NCBI GenBank assembly: GCA_041745535.1
Contig: JBGTIS010000151.1
Span: 1 to 7,661 of the forward strand
Reading direction: 5' to 3'
Length of the DNA: 7,661 nucleotides
DNA from: JBGTIS01 sp041745535
GTDB taxonomy: Bacteria > Bacteroidota > Bacteroidia > Cytophagales > Cyclobacteriaceae
Part shown: piece after piece, positions 1 to 6,844 of the stretch
How the letters are laid out: each line of letters starts with the position of its first letter
How positions within the stretch are numbered: the first letter of the stretch is position 1
Translations under genes and position numbers: made by a program
Notes under the pieces: generated by a model
The model's input: only the letters and a program-made list of their open reading frames with translations
Database searches by the model: none
Told to the model about the DNA's origin: nothing

Positions 1-22
1 AAATTAAAGGAACACGATCAAA

Positions 23-541
23 ATGGAAATACCTTCTATATTTTCTAATTTCGCGGATAACTATTTGTTTCGCTACATTGGCAAATGGAATATTTCCGAT
101 GACCGCGAAATTCACACTACTACCGTAATTAATGCCCCTGCTGAAAAAGTTTGGCGTATACTTACTGATTATAGGGCTTATGGCAAGTGGAACCCTTTTA
201 TTGTCCAGATAGCGGGAAAAATTAATGAAGACGATTTTACAAAGGTAACTTTCAGAGTACCCAATCTACCGGAAGACTATTTTTATTATGCTATTTTGAA
301 AGTTTCTGAGCCCAACAGAAAGCTAGTTTGGAGAAGCAAGTTGTATGCCTCCGAGTTATTTTCCGGAAGGCACATATTTGTAATAGAGGAGCTTTCGGCC
401 GACCAGATACAACTCACCCATAAAGAAAAGTTTTCGGGTCTGCTGGTCTATCTGATTGAGCCCGCTTTTTTTGGCAAAGCCAACCGTGCCATTCATGCTA
501 TGGACAAAGCACTAAAAGAAAGAGCTGAGCAATTAAGTTGA
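23..541 (+). CDS. SRPBCC-fold protein (START/Bet v1-like, polyketide cyclase/dehydrase type)
   Basis: This 172-residue protein carries an SRPBCC (helix-grip) domain, which forms a deep hydrophobic pocket for a lipid or other small ligand. The substrate cannot be told from sequence. The family signature starts near residue 31: a beta strand, then INAPAEKVWRILTDYRAYGKWNPF (split here as INAPAEKVW at 36-44 and YGKWNPF at 53-59), where W and NPF are typical of the group. The body is beta-rich, and the C-terminal helix (about 151-170) ends in the ALKERAEQ pattern common in these proteins. There is no signal peptide or membrane segment, so it is probably cytoplasmic. About 30 residues precede the domain, a modest N-terminal extension. 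The ATG at 23 is preceded by AAAGGAA at 6-12, one of the few Shine-Dalgarno-like sites in the window. The gene converges on the PurF-like gene with 44 bases between stops, and its last codons lie inside a terminator hairpin. Family call is firm; function is unknown. Confidence 0.85.
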   Translation: MEIPSIFSNFADNYLFRYIGKWNISDDREIHTTTVINAPAEKVWRILTDYRAYGKWNPFIVQIAGKINEDDFTKVTFRVPNLPEDYFYYAILKVSEPNRKLVWRSKLYASELFSGRHIFVIEELSADQIQLTHKEKFSGLLVYLIEPAFFGKANRAIHAMDKALKERAEQLS

Positions 542-572
542 TTTACAAAAAATCAGAACTTAACCGCTCAGC
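514..572 (-). terminator. Long hairpin terminator between convergent genes, better on the minus strand
   Basis: Arms GCTGAGC-AA-TTAAGTT (524-539) and AACTTAA-CC-GCTCAGC (557-572) pair across a smaller inner stem GATTT (540-544) / AAATC (550-554) with loop ACAAA. In minus-strand RNA the AA/CC positions become two G-U wobbles, so the outer stem is a continuous 16 pairs, followed by UCUUUCUUUU (complement of 514-523). In plus-strand RNA the same positions are A/C mismatches and the downstream tail is poorly U-rich. This fits a terminator mainly for the nuoM-nuoN-PurF-like transcript, with possible weaker action on the plus strand. The hairpin overlaps the stop codon and last five sense codons of the SRPBCC gene. 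Confidence 0.7.
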
Positions 573-585
573 AATTTAAAAGTGT

Positions 586-2478
586 TTAATAAGCCCTTAC
601 TTCTTTTCCCTGTACAAAGTTAATAAATGCCCTGTTCACCACACCATTACCACCAGGCGTTGGATAATTTCCGGTAAAATACCAGTCGCCCAAATGATCG
701 GGGCAGGCTTTGTGCAAATTGTCTACATTCTGGTAGATAATTTCAACTTCCGATTTCAGGTCGGGTGGTGTTACAATACGGGCAATTATGGCCGATACCT
801 GCTCATAAGTGAAAGGCTCGTACAATTGCTTCACATAATTAGGAGAATCTGGTAAACTGCCTTTTTCTACGCACTGCTCATATACTTCGTCAATCAGGTT
901 TTCCAGTTTTGCTTCTTTCAGCAATTCAATTACTGCCCGGAAAGCCACAAAATCGCGCATTTTCGACATGTCTATCCCATAGCAATCAGGGTAACGAATC
1001 TGAGGGGCAGAAGACACAATTACAATCTTTTTTGGTTCCAGCCGATCCAGCATGCGCAACAGACTTCTTTCCAGGGTAGTGCCCCGTACGATGGAGTCGT
1101 CAATAATTACAATATTGTCCTGTTTCTTTTTGATTACCTCATAAGTAGTATCATATACGTGCGCTACCAGGTCATCGCGATGCTCATCGTCCGTAATAAA
1201 GGTACGCAGTTTGGCATCTTTAATCACCAGTTTTTCTACCCTGGGGCGAAAGGTTAATAACCGTTCCACGTCTATTTTTTCATATGGTTCGCTACTATTT
1301 AGGATGGTCTGCTTACGTTCTTCGCTCAAGTGATCTTCCAGGCCTTGCAATACGCCCAGGAAGGAAGTTTCGGCACTGTTTGGCACATAAGAAAATACGG
1401 TGTTCTGCAAATCGTAATCGATAGATTTCAGAATCTGGGGAATCATGTGTTTGCCCAGTTGCTTTCTTTCGCGGTAAATATCCGGATCAGAACTGCGGGA
1501 GAAATAAATGCGCTCGAAACTGCACGACCGTTTTTCTAATTTATCTATAAAAGGATATTCACCGTAATCGCCCTGCCGATTGATAATTAAAGCATGACCC
1601 GGTTCTACTTCCTTAATTTGCTCGTATGGTACATTAAAAGCGGTTTTGATAGCGGGTTTTTCAGAAGCTACCACGATGATTTCGTCATCGGCATAGTAAT
1701 AAGCCGGACGAATACCAGCCGGGTCGCGGGTAACGAAGGAAGCTCCTGAACCAATAATACCTGCCATTACATAGCCCCCATCAAAATCTTTACAGGAGCG
1801 GGAAAGTACACGTTGCAGATCCAGTTCGTTTTCAATCAGGTTAGTAATTTCCTGCTTGGTATACCGGTTTTTATATTTGTCGAAAAGCCGCTGATTTTCT
1901 TCGTCCAGAAAATGGCCTATTTTCTCCATTACTGTTACCGTATCAGCCTTCTCTTTAGGGTGCTGCCCTAATTTTACCAGAATATCGAAGAGTTCGTCTA
2001 CATTGGTAAGGTTGAAATTCCCGGCCATTACCAGGTTGCGGCTGCGCCAGTTATTCTGCCTTAACATAGGGTGGCAGTTTTCAATAGCATTATTACCATG
2101 GGTACCATAACGCAGGTGCCCCAGCCAGATTTCGCCGGTGAAAGCTACGTTTTTCTTCAGCCAGGCAGCATTTCTGAATTTATCGTTGCCCTCTTTTTTA
2201 GGTTTCTTAAACTTTTTATTGATTTTCTTGAAAATATTGGAAATAGGCTGTGACGACACTGAGCGATACCGGCTGATGTAGCGGGTACCGGGCGGCACAT
2301 CAAGTTTGATATTGGCCACGCCCGCGCCATCCTGACCCCGGTTATGCTGCTTTTCCATTAACAGGTAAAGCTTATTAACTGCATACAGCGGCGTACCGTA
2401 TTTTTCAATGAAATAAGATAACGGTTTACGCAACCGGATCATGGCAATACCGCATTCATGCTTTATGACATCGCTCAT
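586..2478 (-). CDS. PurF-like amidophosphoribosyltransferase (class II glutamine amidotransferase, divergent Bacteroidota type)
   Basis: This 630-residue cytoplasmic enzyme belongs to the PurF family, which makes 5-phosphoribosylamine from PRPP and glutamine in the first step of purine synthesis. An N-terminal Ntn-hydrolase glutaminase domain (about 9-300) has Cys9 after MSDVIKHE, a short propeptide like that of Bacillus PurF, then HNRGQDGAG (45-53), GHLRYGT (120-126), GNFNLTN (153-159) and RDPAGIRP (251-258). The phosphoribosyltransferase half has CSFERIYFSR (319-328), RTFI (425-428), the PRPP loop VIIDDSIVRGTT (457-468) and YGIDM (500-504). It is longer than usual PurF (about 470-510), with a lysine-rich insert at 83-100 and another near 382-418. 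Several conserved positions differ (see findings), so I call it PurF-like rather than the purine-pathway purF. The ATG at 2478 has no clear Shine-Dalgarno. It lies 28 bases after nuoN, probably co-transcribed. The family is secure; the reaction is inferred. Confidence 0.88.
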   Translation of the reverse strand: MSDVIKHECGIAMIRLRKPLSYFIEKYGTPLYAVNKLYLLMEKQHNRGQDGAGVANIKLDVPPGTRYISRYRSVSSQPISNIFKKINKKFKKPKKEGNDKFRNAAWLKKNVAFTGEIWLGHLRYGTHGNNAIENCHPMLRQNNWRSRNLVMAGNFNLTNVDELFDILVKLGQHPKEKADTVTVMEKIGHFLDEENQRLFDKYKNRYTKQEITNLIENELDLQRVLSRSCKDFDGGYVMAGIIGSGASFVTRDPAGIRPAYYYADDEIIVVASEKPAIKTAFNVPYEQIKEVEPGHALIINRQGDYGEYPFIDKLEKRSCSFERIYFSRSSDPDIYRERKQLGKHMIPQILKSIDYDLQNTVFSYVPNSAETSFLGVLQGLEDHLSEERKQTILNSSEPYEKIDVERLLTFRPRVEKLVIKDAKLRTFITDDEHRDDLVAHVYDTTYEVIKKKQDNIVIIDDSIVRGTTLERSLLRMLDRLEPKKIVIVSSAPQIRYPDCYGIDMSKMRDFVAFRAVIELLKEAKLENLIDEVYEQCVEKGSLPDSPNYVKQLYEPFTYEQVSAIIARIVTPPDLKSEVEIIYQNVDNLHKACPDHLGDWYFTGNYPTPGGNGVVNRAFINFVQGKEVRAY

Positions 2479-2506
2479 ATAAAAACATTTTTAAGATTTG
2501 ACCTTA

Positions 2507-4114
2507 TTAAAATATAAACAAAATATGGCTGATAAAATTCATTAACCAGTCCGTTTTAAAGAACAAAAACAACAACGGAAAAATTAGTCCAATTGCCAGA
2601 ATTTTCTCCCATAACGGGAAGTTTATAACAGTTGTTTTATTTGCGATTCCTTTATTTTCTTCCCTGTAACTGTAACGGTTTGTTTCCTCAACAGTTTCAG
2701 CATTTTTGAAGTACATGTAAAAGGGTATTTTCAGGTAATAAAATAGCGAAATTACCGTATTGAACAAACCAAAAATCAATAAATAAAATAAATAACTTTC
2801 ACCTGTTTGCTGATAGGTTTCCCATAATGCGCTAAATATCAATAACTTAGCGGTAAAACCGGCTGTTGGTGGCAGCCCAACCAGCGAAATCATCACAATA
2901 ACTGCCATTACTCCAATAAACGGGTATTGTACACCTAACCCTTTGTAGTCGCTAATGTTTTCAAAGCCGGTTTCCTGGTAAATCATTTTAATCAGCAGGA
3001 AAGCGCCAAAGTTCATAAAAAGGTATACGGTAACATAAAATACTACACTATACATACCCAGTTCTGAATAGGCCAACACCCCTACCAAAATAAAGCCTGA
3101 ATGCGCAATAGAAGAGTACGCCATTAACCGCTTGGCATTGTTCTGCCACAAAGCGGCAAAATTTCCAATTACCAGGGTAGCCCCTGCTATAACAGCCACC
3201 ACCACTTGCCAGTTGATATTAACGGAGCCAACAGACAGATCAAACGCATGGGTTGCGGATAAAAACCGGGTAAGCACAGCAACGGCTGCTATTTTAGGAG
3301 CCACCGAAAAAATTGCCACAGCGGGTATAGGGGCTCCTTCGTATACGTCAGGCGCCCATATATGAAAAGGAACAGCGGCCATTTTGAAAAGAAATCCACC
3401 TATGGTGAGCAATACACCAATTACTAATAATCCATCAGTATTGCCTGTACTTTGTAAAAAACCGGGGCTGTTGATGTCTAAAGTGCCCGTAAAGCCATAA
3501 AGCAGCGAAATACCATACAACATCAGGCCGGAAGCTACGCCACCAAATAAAATATACTTCATGCTGGCTTCCGTACCTTTGCGGTCGAAATGAAAAAAAG
3601 TAAGCACATAGGAGCAAATGGATACGGTTTCAATAGATAAATAAATAGAAAGTAAATGTGATGACATAGCCATGAACATACTTCCTATAACAATACCTAA
3701 TAAAACGGTGTAATACTCACCTGTTCTGTTTAATGGATAATTATTATGAATTTTACTGTAATTAAGCGAAAAAAAAACAGCTAAAATACCAGACAAACAG
3801 AAGAGGATTTTAAAAAAGATACCATAACTATCCAGGCTTAACATGCCTGAAAACAGCGGTACAGACGCCAGTTCCTGCACCTTAATACCATTGAACTGAA
3901 TCCACTGCGCTACCAGAAAACCGAAGCTCAGCAGCAATCCTCCGCAGGCAATAACCGGAAGGATGCTACCGCGCCGCTGCTTCAGCGCCAGATCAGCTAT
4001 AATGAGCAGCAAAAAAGCAAGCACTAAAAATATTTCAGGGAGCAGATACGCTATACTTTTCAGAATATCTGAAAGACTGGCATTCAGTTCCCCAATGTTA
4101 GTATGCTTGATCAC
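2507..4114 (-). CDS. nuoN: NADH-quinone oxidoreductase subunit N (complex I)
   Basis: NuoN is one of the three antiporter-like, proton-translocating subunits of the membrane arm of respiratory complex I. The 535-residue product is hydrophobic throughout, with about 14 membrane segments. The expected charged residues of the proton path are present: Glu162 (YLSIETVS), Lys186 (ASMKYILFG), Lys244 (FLFKMAAVPFHIWAPDVYEG, 241-260), Lys274 (VAPKIAAV) and Lys423 (TAKLLIF). Their spacing matches E. coli NuoN to within a residue. The protein is about 50 residues longer than the E. coli one: about 29 extra before Glu162 and about 22 in a hydrophilic loop (about 470-500) before the last membrane segment. 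The start is GTG at 4114; no ATG follows until codon 91, which would remove essential helices. There is no Shine-Dalgarno. The gap to nuoM is 27 bases and the two genes share a reading frame, suggesting translational coupling. nuoM upstream and the PurF-like gene downstream likely share its transcript. Confidence 0.95.
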   Translation of the reverse strand: MIKHTNIGELNASLSDILKSIAYLLPEIFLVLAFLLLIIADLALKQRRGSILPVIACGGLLLSFGFLVAQWIQFNGIKVQELASVPLFSGMLSLDSYGIFFKILFCLSGILAVFFSLNYSKIHNNYPLNRTGEYYTVLLGIVIGSMFMAMSSHLLSIYLSIETVSICSYVLTFFHFDRKGTEASMKYILFGGVASGLMLYGISLLYGFTGTLDINSPGFLQSTGNTDGLLVIGVLLTIGGFLFKMAAVPFHIWAPDVYEGAPIPAVAIFSVAPKIAAVAVLTRFLSATHAFDLSVGSVNINWQVVVAVIAGATLVIGNFAALWQNNAKRLMAYSSIAHSGFILVGVLAYSELGMYSVVFYVTVYLFMNFGAFLLIKMIYQETGFENISDYKGLGVQYPFIGVMAVIVMISLVGLPPTAGFTAKLLIFSALWETYQQTGESYLFYLLIFGLFNTVISLFYYLKIPFYMYFKNAETVEETNRYSYREENKGIANKTTVINFPLWEKILAIGLIFPLLFLFFKTDWLMNFISHILFIF

Positions 4115-4141
4115 GCAGCAGTAGTTATTGGTTTGAAATAG

Positions 4142-5905
4142 TTATTGTCCAAGAATTAGTTTTAGATTGGTCTGCCCTGTATTCAGTACAAAGCCTACAA
4201 AATTATTCACTGAATCGCTCACCATATCCAGAAATAAACTGGGGAAGATTCCAAACACAATCACAGCGATTATCAGTGGTATAAACATGGCATATTCCCG
4301 GAAATTCAAATCAGTAAGCTTACTATGCCATATATCTTCACGCAGATAGTATTCACCAAAAAACATTCTTTGTAAAGTCCAGAGATAATAACCGGCACTC
4401 AGCAATAAGCCCAGCGTAGCCACAATGGCCATCCAGCGCGGTATCAGCATGTTTACCGTGGCTGAATTAAAAGCCCCTAAAAATACCAGCAGTTCAGCGA
4501 TAAATCCGGAAAAACCGGGTAAGCCTAAAGAAGCAAAAAAGGCTATAATTACTACCGCTGTAAAATGAGGCATGGCTGAAGTTAATCCGCCAAAATTAGC
4601 GATCAGCCTGTTATCGGTACGGTCGTAAAGCACGCCGGCGATCAGAAAAAGCATCGCCGTAATTAAACCATGGCTGAACATCTGGTACAAACTACCGCTG
4701 GTGCCTTCTACAGTAAGCGAAGCAAGTCCCAGTAACACAAATCCCATGTGCGACACTGAAGAATAGGCGATGAGCTTTTTCAGGTCTTTCATGGCCAGGG
4801 CATTTAACGCGCCATAAATAATGGCCAGAACACCAAAAAATCCGATCCACCAGGCATAATGGATCGCTCCTTCAGGAAAAATGCTAAATCCGATCCGGAT
4901 CAAACCATAGCCGCCTATTTTCAGTAAAATACCAGCTAAAATTACAGAAATAGCCGTAGGAGCCTCTACGTGTGCATCGGGCAACCAGGAATGAAGCGGC
5001 ACAGCCGGCAGTTTGATGGAAAAACCAATTAGCAGTGCTAAAAATGCCAGAAAACGAACCGGCACCCCCCACAACATGGAGGTAACAACCGTATCCAGTA
5101 TAGAATCAGGAATGAAGTTGGCGGAATTCATCATGGCTGCCATATTAAAGGTATGCACCAGTTTGGTACCCGGTATGGTACCTGCCTGCACCTGTGCCTG
5201 CACTTGCACCAGTTGTTCGGTGGTAACCGTACCTCCCTCACCAATAATACCGGCTAACTTACCCGTTTCAATCGGATCGATCACACTGTTATACAGCCCG
5301 ATCATGACAATCAGAATGAAGATTGAACCCAATAAGGTATACAGAAAGAATTTAATAGAAGCGTACTCTCTTCTAGGGCCGCCCCACAAGCCGATCAGAA
5401 AGTACATGGGCAGCAGCATAAATTCGAAAAACAGGTAGAAGAGAAAAAAATCGAGGGCTACAAAACAACCCATTATGGCCGCGCTTAATAACAAGAATAA
5501 AATGGCATACCCTTTTAGATGCTTGTTGATAGTGAATGAAGCGATAGCGCCTATAAAAAGAATAACAGCCGATAAAATAATGAGTGAAATGCTTAATCCG
5601 TCTACCGCCAGAAAATAATCGATAGATAATCGGCCCAGGCTACCCAGGTTCAGGTCAATCCAATCGGCTTTTTCCACCATTTGAAAATGGAAATTAGGTA
5701 GCAATACAGCAAGCTCATGGTTAAGCCCTTTATCGGGTTGCGATTGAAACAGGTAACCGATCAGGCCGGCGATTACAATTTCTACAACCGATACGCCCAG
5801 AATTACCCATTTGAAAAAGTTTTCCTTAGCGTGAGGAACAAAAAGCAAAAAGAACGCGGCAAGCAGGGGAATAAAAACAAGAAATGAAAGTAAATGGTTT
5901 GCCAT
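4142..5905 (-). CDS. nuoM: NADH-quinone oxidoreductase subunit M (complex I)
   Basis: NuoM is a proton-pumping, antiporter-like subunit in the membrane arm of complex I, which passes electrons from NADH to quinone. The 587-residue product has about 14 membrane segments and the NuoM signatures FFEFMLLPMYFLIGLWGG (159-176), IKLPAVPLHSWLPDAHVEAP (297-316) and SSVSHMGFVLLG (382-393). Glu161, Lys298, Lys329 and Glu471 correspond to E. coli Glu144, Lys234, Lys265 and Glu407; the last three keep identical spacing. Between Glu161 and Lys298 there are about 47 extra residues, a loop insert at roughly 208-280 containing a Val/Ala-Gln dipeptide repeat. The ATG at 5905 starts directly before a membrane segment, and no Shine-Dalgarno is visible. 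This is the first gene of the probable nuoM-nuoN-PurF-like operon, with 151 non-coding bases upstream. nuoL, the usual upstream neighbour, is missing from the window. The assignment is firm. Confidence 0.96.
   Translation of the reverse strand: MANHLLSFLVFIPLLAAFFLLFVPHAKENFFKWVILGVSVVEIVIAGLIGYLFQSQPDKGLNHELAVLLPNFHFQMVEKADWIDLNLGSLGRLSIDYFLAVDGLSISLIILSAVILFIGAIASFTINKHLKGYAILFLLLSAAIMGCFVALDFFLFYLFFEFMLLPMYFLIGLWGGPRREYASIKFFLYTLLGSIFILIVMIGLYNSVIDPIETGKLAGIIGEGGTVTTEQLVQVQAQVQAGTIPGTKLVHTFNMAAMMNSANFIPDSILDTVVTSMLWGVPVRFLAFLALLIGFSIKLPAVPLHSWLPDAHVEAPTAISVILAGILLKIGGYGLIRIGFSIFPEGAIHYAWWIGFFGVLAIIYGALNALAMKDLKKLIAYSSVSHMGFVLLGLASLTVEGTSGSLYQMFSHGLITAMLFLIAGVLYDRTDNRLIANFGGLTSAMPHFTAVVIIAFFASLGLPGFSGFIAELLVFLGAFNSATVNMLIPRWMAIVATLGLLLSAGYYLWTLQRMFFGEYYLREDIWHSKLTDLNFREYAMFIPLIIAVIVFGIFPSLFLDMVSDSVNNFVGFVLNTGQTNLKLILGQ
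5186..5209 (-). repeat. Imperfect hexanucleotide tandem repeat inside nuoM
   Basis: Four head-to-tail 6-base units are seen on the plus strand: CTGCAC, CTGTGC, CTGCAC and TTGCAC. They encode residues 233-240 of NuoM as alternating Val-Gln / Ala-Gln dipeptides (VQVQAQVQ). The repeat sits in the Bacteroidota-type loop insert, not in a membrane helix. Six-base units keep the frame, so copy-number change by slippage would lengthen or shorten the loop without breaking the gene. Confidence 0.75.
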
Positions 5906-5956
5906 ATTAGCTATTGATAAGCAAACCCAAAATTGAATGACTTAATGTTAAAGTCC

Positions 5957-5964
5957 AAAAGATA
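5957..5964 (-). promoter_or_regulatory. Weak candidate -7 promoter element for the nuoM operon
   Basis: On the minus strand the bases read TATCTTTT, followed by G: seven of eight matches to the Bacteroidota -7 element TAnnTTTG, or TATCTTTTG with one extra spacer base. It lies about 52 bases upstream of the nuoM ATG. I find no convincing TTTG -33 element at the right distance. A partial palindrome (5939-5955, outer arms GACTT/AAGTC) lies just downstream, near where the transcript would begin. It is offered only because some promoter is expected in this 151-base gap. Confidence 0.25.
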
Positions 5965-6056
5965 CGCTTGAAAGTTTTGATCCGCACTTAAATTTTAATA
6001 CTAAATTGTACTTAACGTAGCGGCTTACTGTAACGAATGAATAATTAACCGAAGCT

Positions 6057-6710
6057 TTACTTCTTTTTAAAATCTCCCTGCTTCAGCGATTTAATAAACT
6101 GCCCCCAGGCAAAAGGATTAAGCAGCGGATTGGGCCTTGGGCCTGCGCTGTACTGCATCCGGTCGAACTGTTGCTGCATATAATAGCGGTAGTTCATGTT
6201 GCCATCCATGGGCATGTTGCTGAACATCTTGGCCAGCAATTCCGCACCCAGGTTATTCCGCATATTATTGTACTGATCTTCGTCGGGCAGTTGCAGGGCC
6301 AGCACCGCCTCTTTAAACATTTCTTCGGTTGGAAATGGAAAAATTTCTATCGCTGGCAAAATAGTGGTATCTGCCTGCAGTTCAACCACAATGGTTTGGC
6401 TTTCACTTACACCCAGCGGCACAATATAATGTTGTTTTTTGTAGCCGATAGAGCTGAACACCACGGAATCGCCGGCCAGTACCGCCAGTGAGAAGTAGCC
6501 ATACTGGTTGGTAGACGTGCCACGACCCGCTTTCGGAACAAAAATGTTGGCGCCAGCCAGTGCGGAAGTACTGTCTTCGCCCAACACCAGTCCGGAAAGT
6601 TGCAGCACCCTTCTTTCACCCTGTGCTTTTGCTTCGTAAGCTGCTAGAAGCCAGAGGGTGATTAGCAACACGCCCGCAAAAATTATTTTATATGTATTTT
6701 GTAAACTCAC
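6057..6710 (-). CDS. Secreted carboxypeptidase-regulatory-like domain protein
   Basis: The 217-residue product has an N-terminal signal peptide (hydrophobic core about 9-24, likely cut after AKAQ at 27-30). A single carboxypeptidase-regulatory-like beta-sandwich domain follows (about 37-112), with landmarks SGLVLGEDS, LAGANIFVP, GTSTNQYGYFSL (64-75) and FSSIGYKK (85-92). This domain is common in Bacteroidota exported proteins, often at the front of TonB-dependent receptors. Here no beta-barrel follows. The last 100 or so residues are an uncharacterised tail, rich in Met, Asn, Gln and Tyr at about 147-187 and ending in a Lys-rich stretch, so the protein is probably periplasmic or surface-associated. 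The start is GTG at 6710: an in-frame stop lies three codons upstream and no ATG is near. The gene is divergent from the ArsR-type gene across 154 bases and followed by nuoM after 151. A cellular role cannot be assigned. Confidence 0.85.
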   Translation of the reverse strand: MSLQNTYKIIFAGVLLITLWLLAAYEAKAQGERRVLQLSGLVLGEDSTSALAGANIFVPKAGRGTSTNQYGYFSLAVLAGDSVVFSSIGYKKQHYIVPLGVSESQTIVVELQADTTILPAIEIFPFPTEEMFKEAVLALQLPDEDQYNNMRNNLGAELLAKMFSNMPMDGNMNYRYYMQQQFDRMQYSAGPRPNPLLNPFAWGQFIKSLKQGDFKKK

Positions 6711-6804
6711 TTCAATAAATTAAATACGAAAAAACAGTCTACTAAGATATTCATAGAATTTTGATATTAATAATAATTTTCTTACAAAATAGGTCGGCTA
6801 CCGG

Positions 6805-6812
6805 TATATTTG
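6805..6812 (+). promoter_or_regulatory. Bacteroidota -7 promoter element for the ArsR-type gene
   Basis: TATATTTG is an exact match to TAnnTTTG, the -7 element read by the Bacteroidota primary sigma factor. It lies 52 bases before the ATG at 6865. The -33 position holds only a T-rich stretch (TTTTC at 6777-6781), not a clean TTTG. The downstream edge overlaps the first of two palindromes. The exact -7 match and its location in a divergent spacer make this the best promoter candidate in the window. Confidence 0.5.
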
Positions 6813-6823
6813 TTTAAATCAAA
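6809..6823. promoter_or_regulatory. Candidate operator 1 for the ArsR-type repressor
   Basis: TTTGTTTAAATCAAA is a 15-base palindrome with one mismatched pair, centred at 6816. It overlaps the end of the -7 element and the expected transcript start. ArsR/SmtB repressors typically bind AT-rich palindromes at or near their own promoter. Its left half resembles that of the perfect palindrome 36 bases further on. Low-complexity A/T sequence could produce this by chance. Confidence 0.35.
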
Positions 6824-6844
6824 TAAAAAATACCGAGAATCCCT

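Noticed and set aside
2479..2520. TATATTTT on the minus strand (complement of the end of nuoN) as a separate promoter for the PurF-like gene.
   Set aside because: It overlaps the nuoN stop region, lacks a -33 element and is expected by chance in such A/T-rich sequence; co-transcription is simpler.
5013..5438. Plus-strand open frame of 141 codons opposite nuoM.
   Set aside because: It is entirely antisense to a well-conserved nuoM, low in recognisable features and rich in Cys-Thr from the hexanucleotide repeat; a shadow frame.
5906..6056. Search for nuoL remains, a terminator or a small RNA in the gap upstream of nuoM.
   Set aside because: No reading frame with NuoL character and no stable hairpin with a U-tract; only short direct repeats of CGTTA and a weak palindrome.
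6171..6491. Plus-strand open frame of 106 codons opposite the secreted-domain gene.
   Set aside because: His/Gln-rich translation with no family resemblance, opposite a gene with a clear signal peptide and domain; a shadow frame.
6785..6791. TATTTTG on the minus strand as a -7 element for the secreted-domain gene.
   Set aside because: It is one base short of TAnnTTTG spacing and no TTTG lies at the -33 position; too weak to list as a feature.
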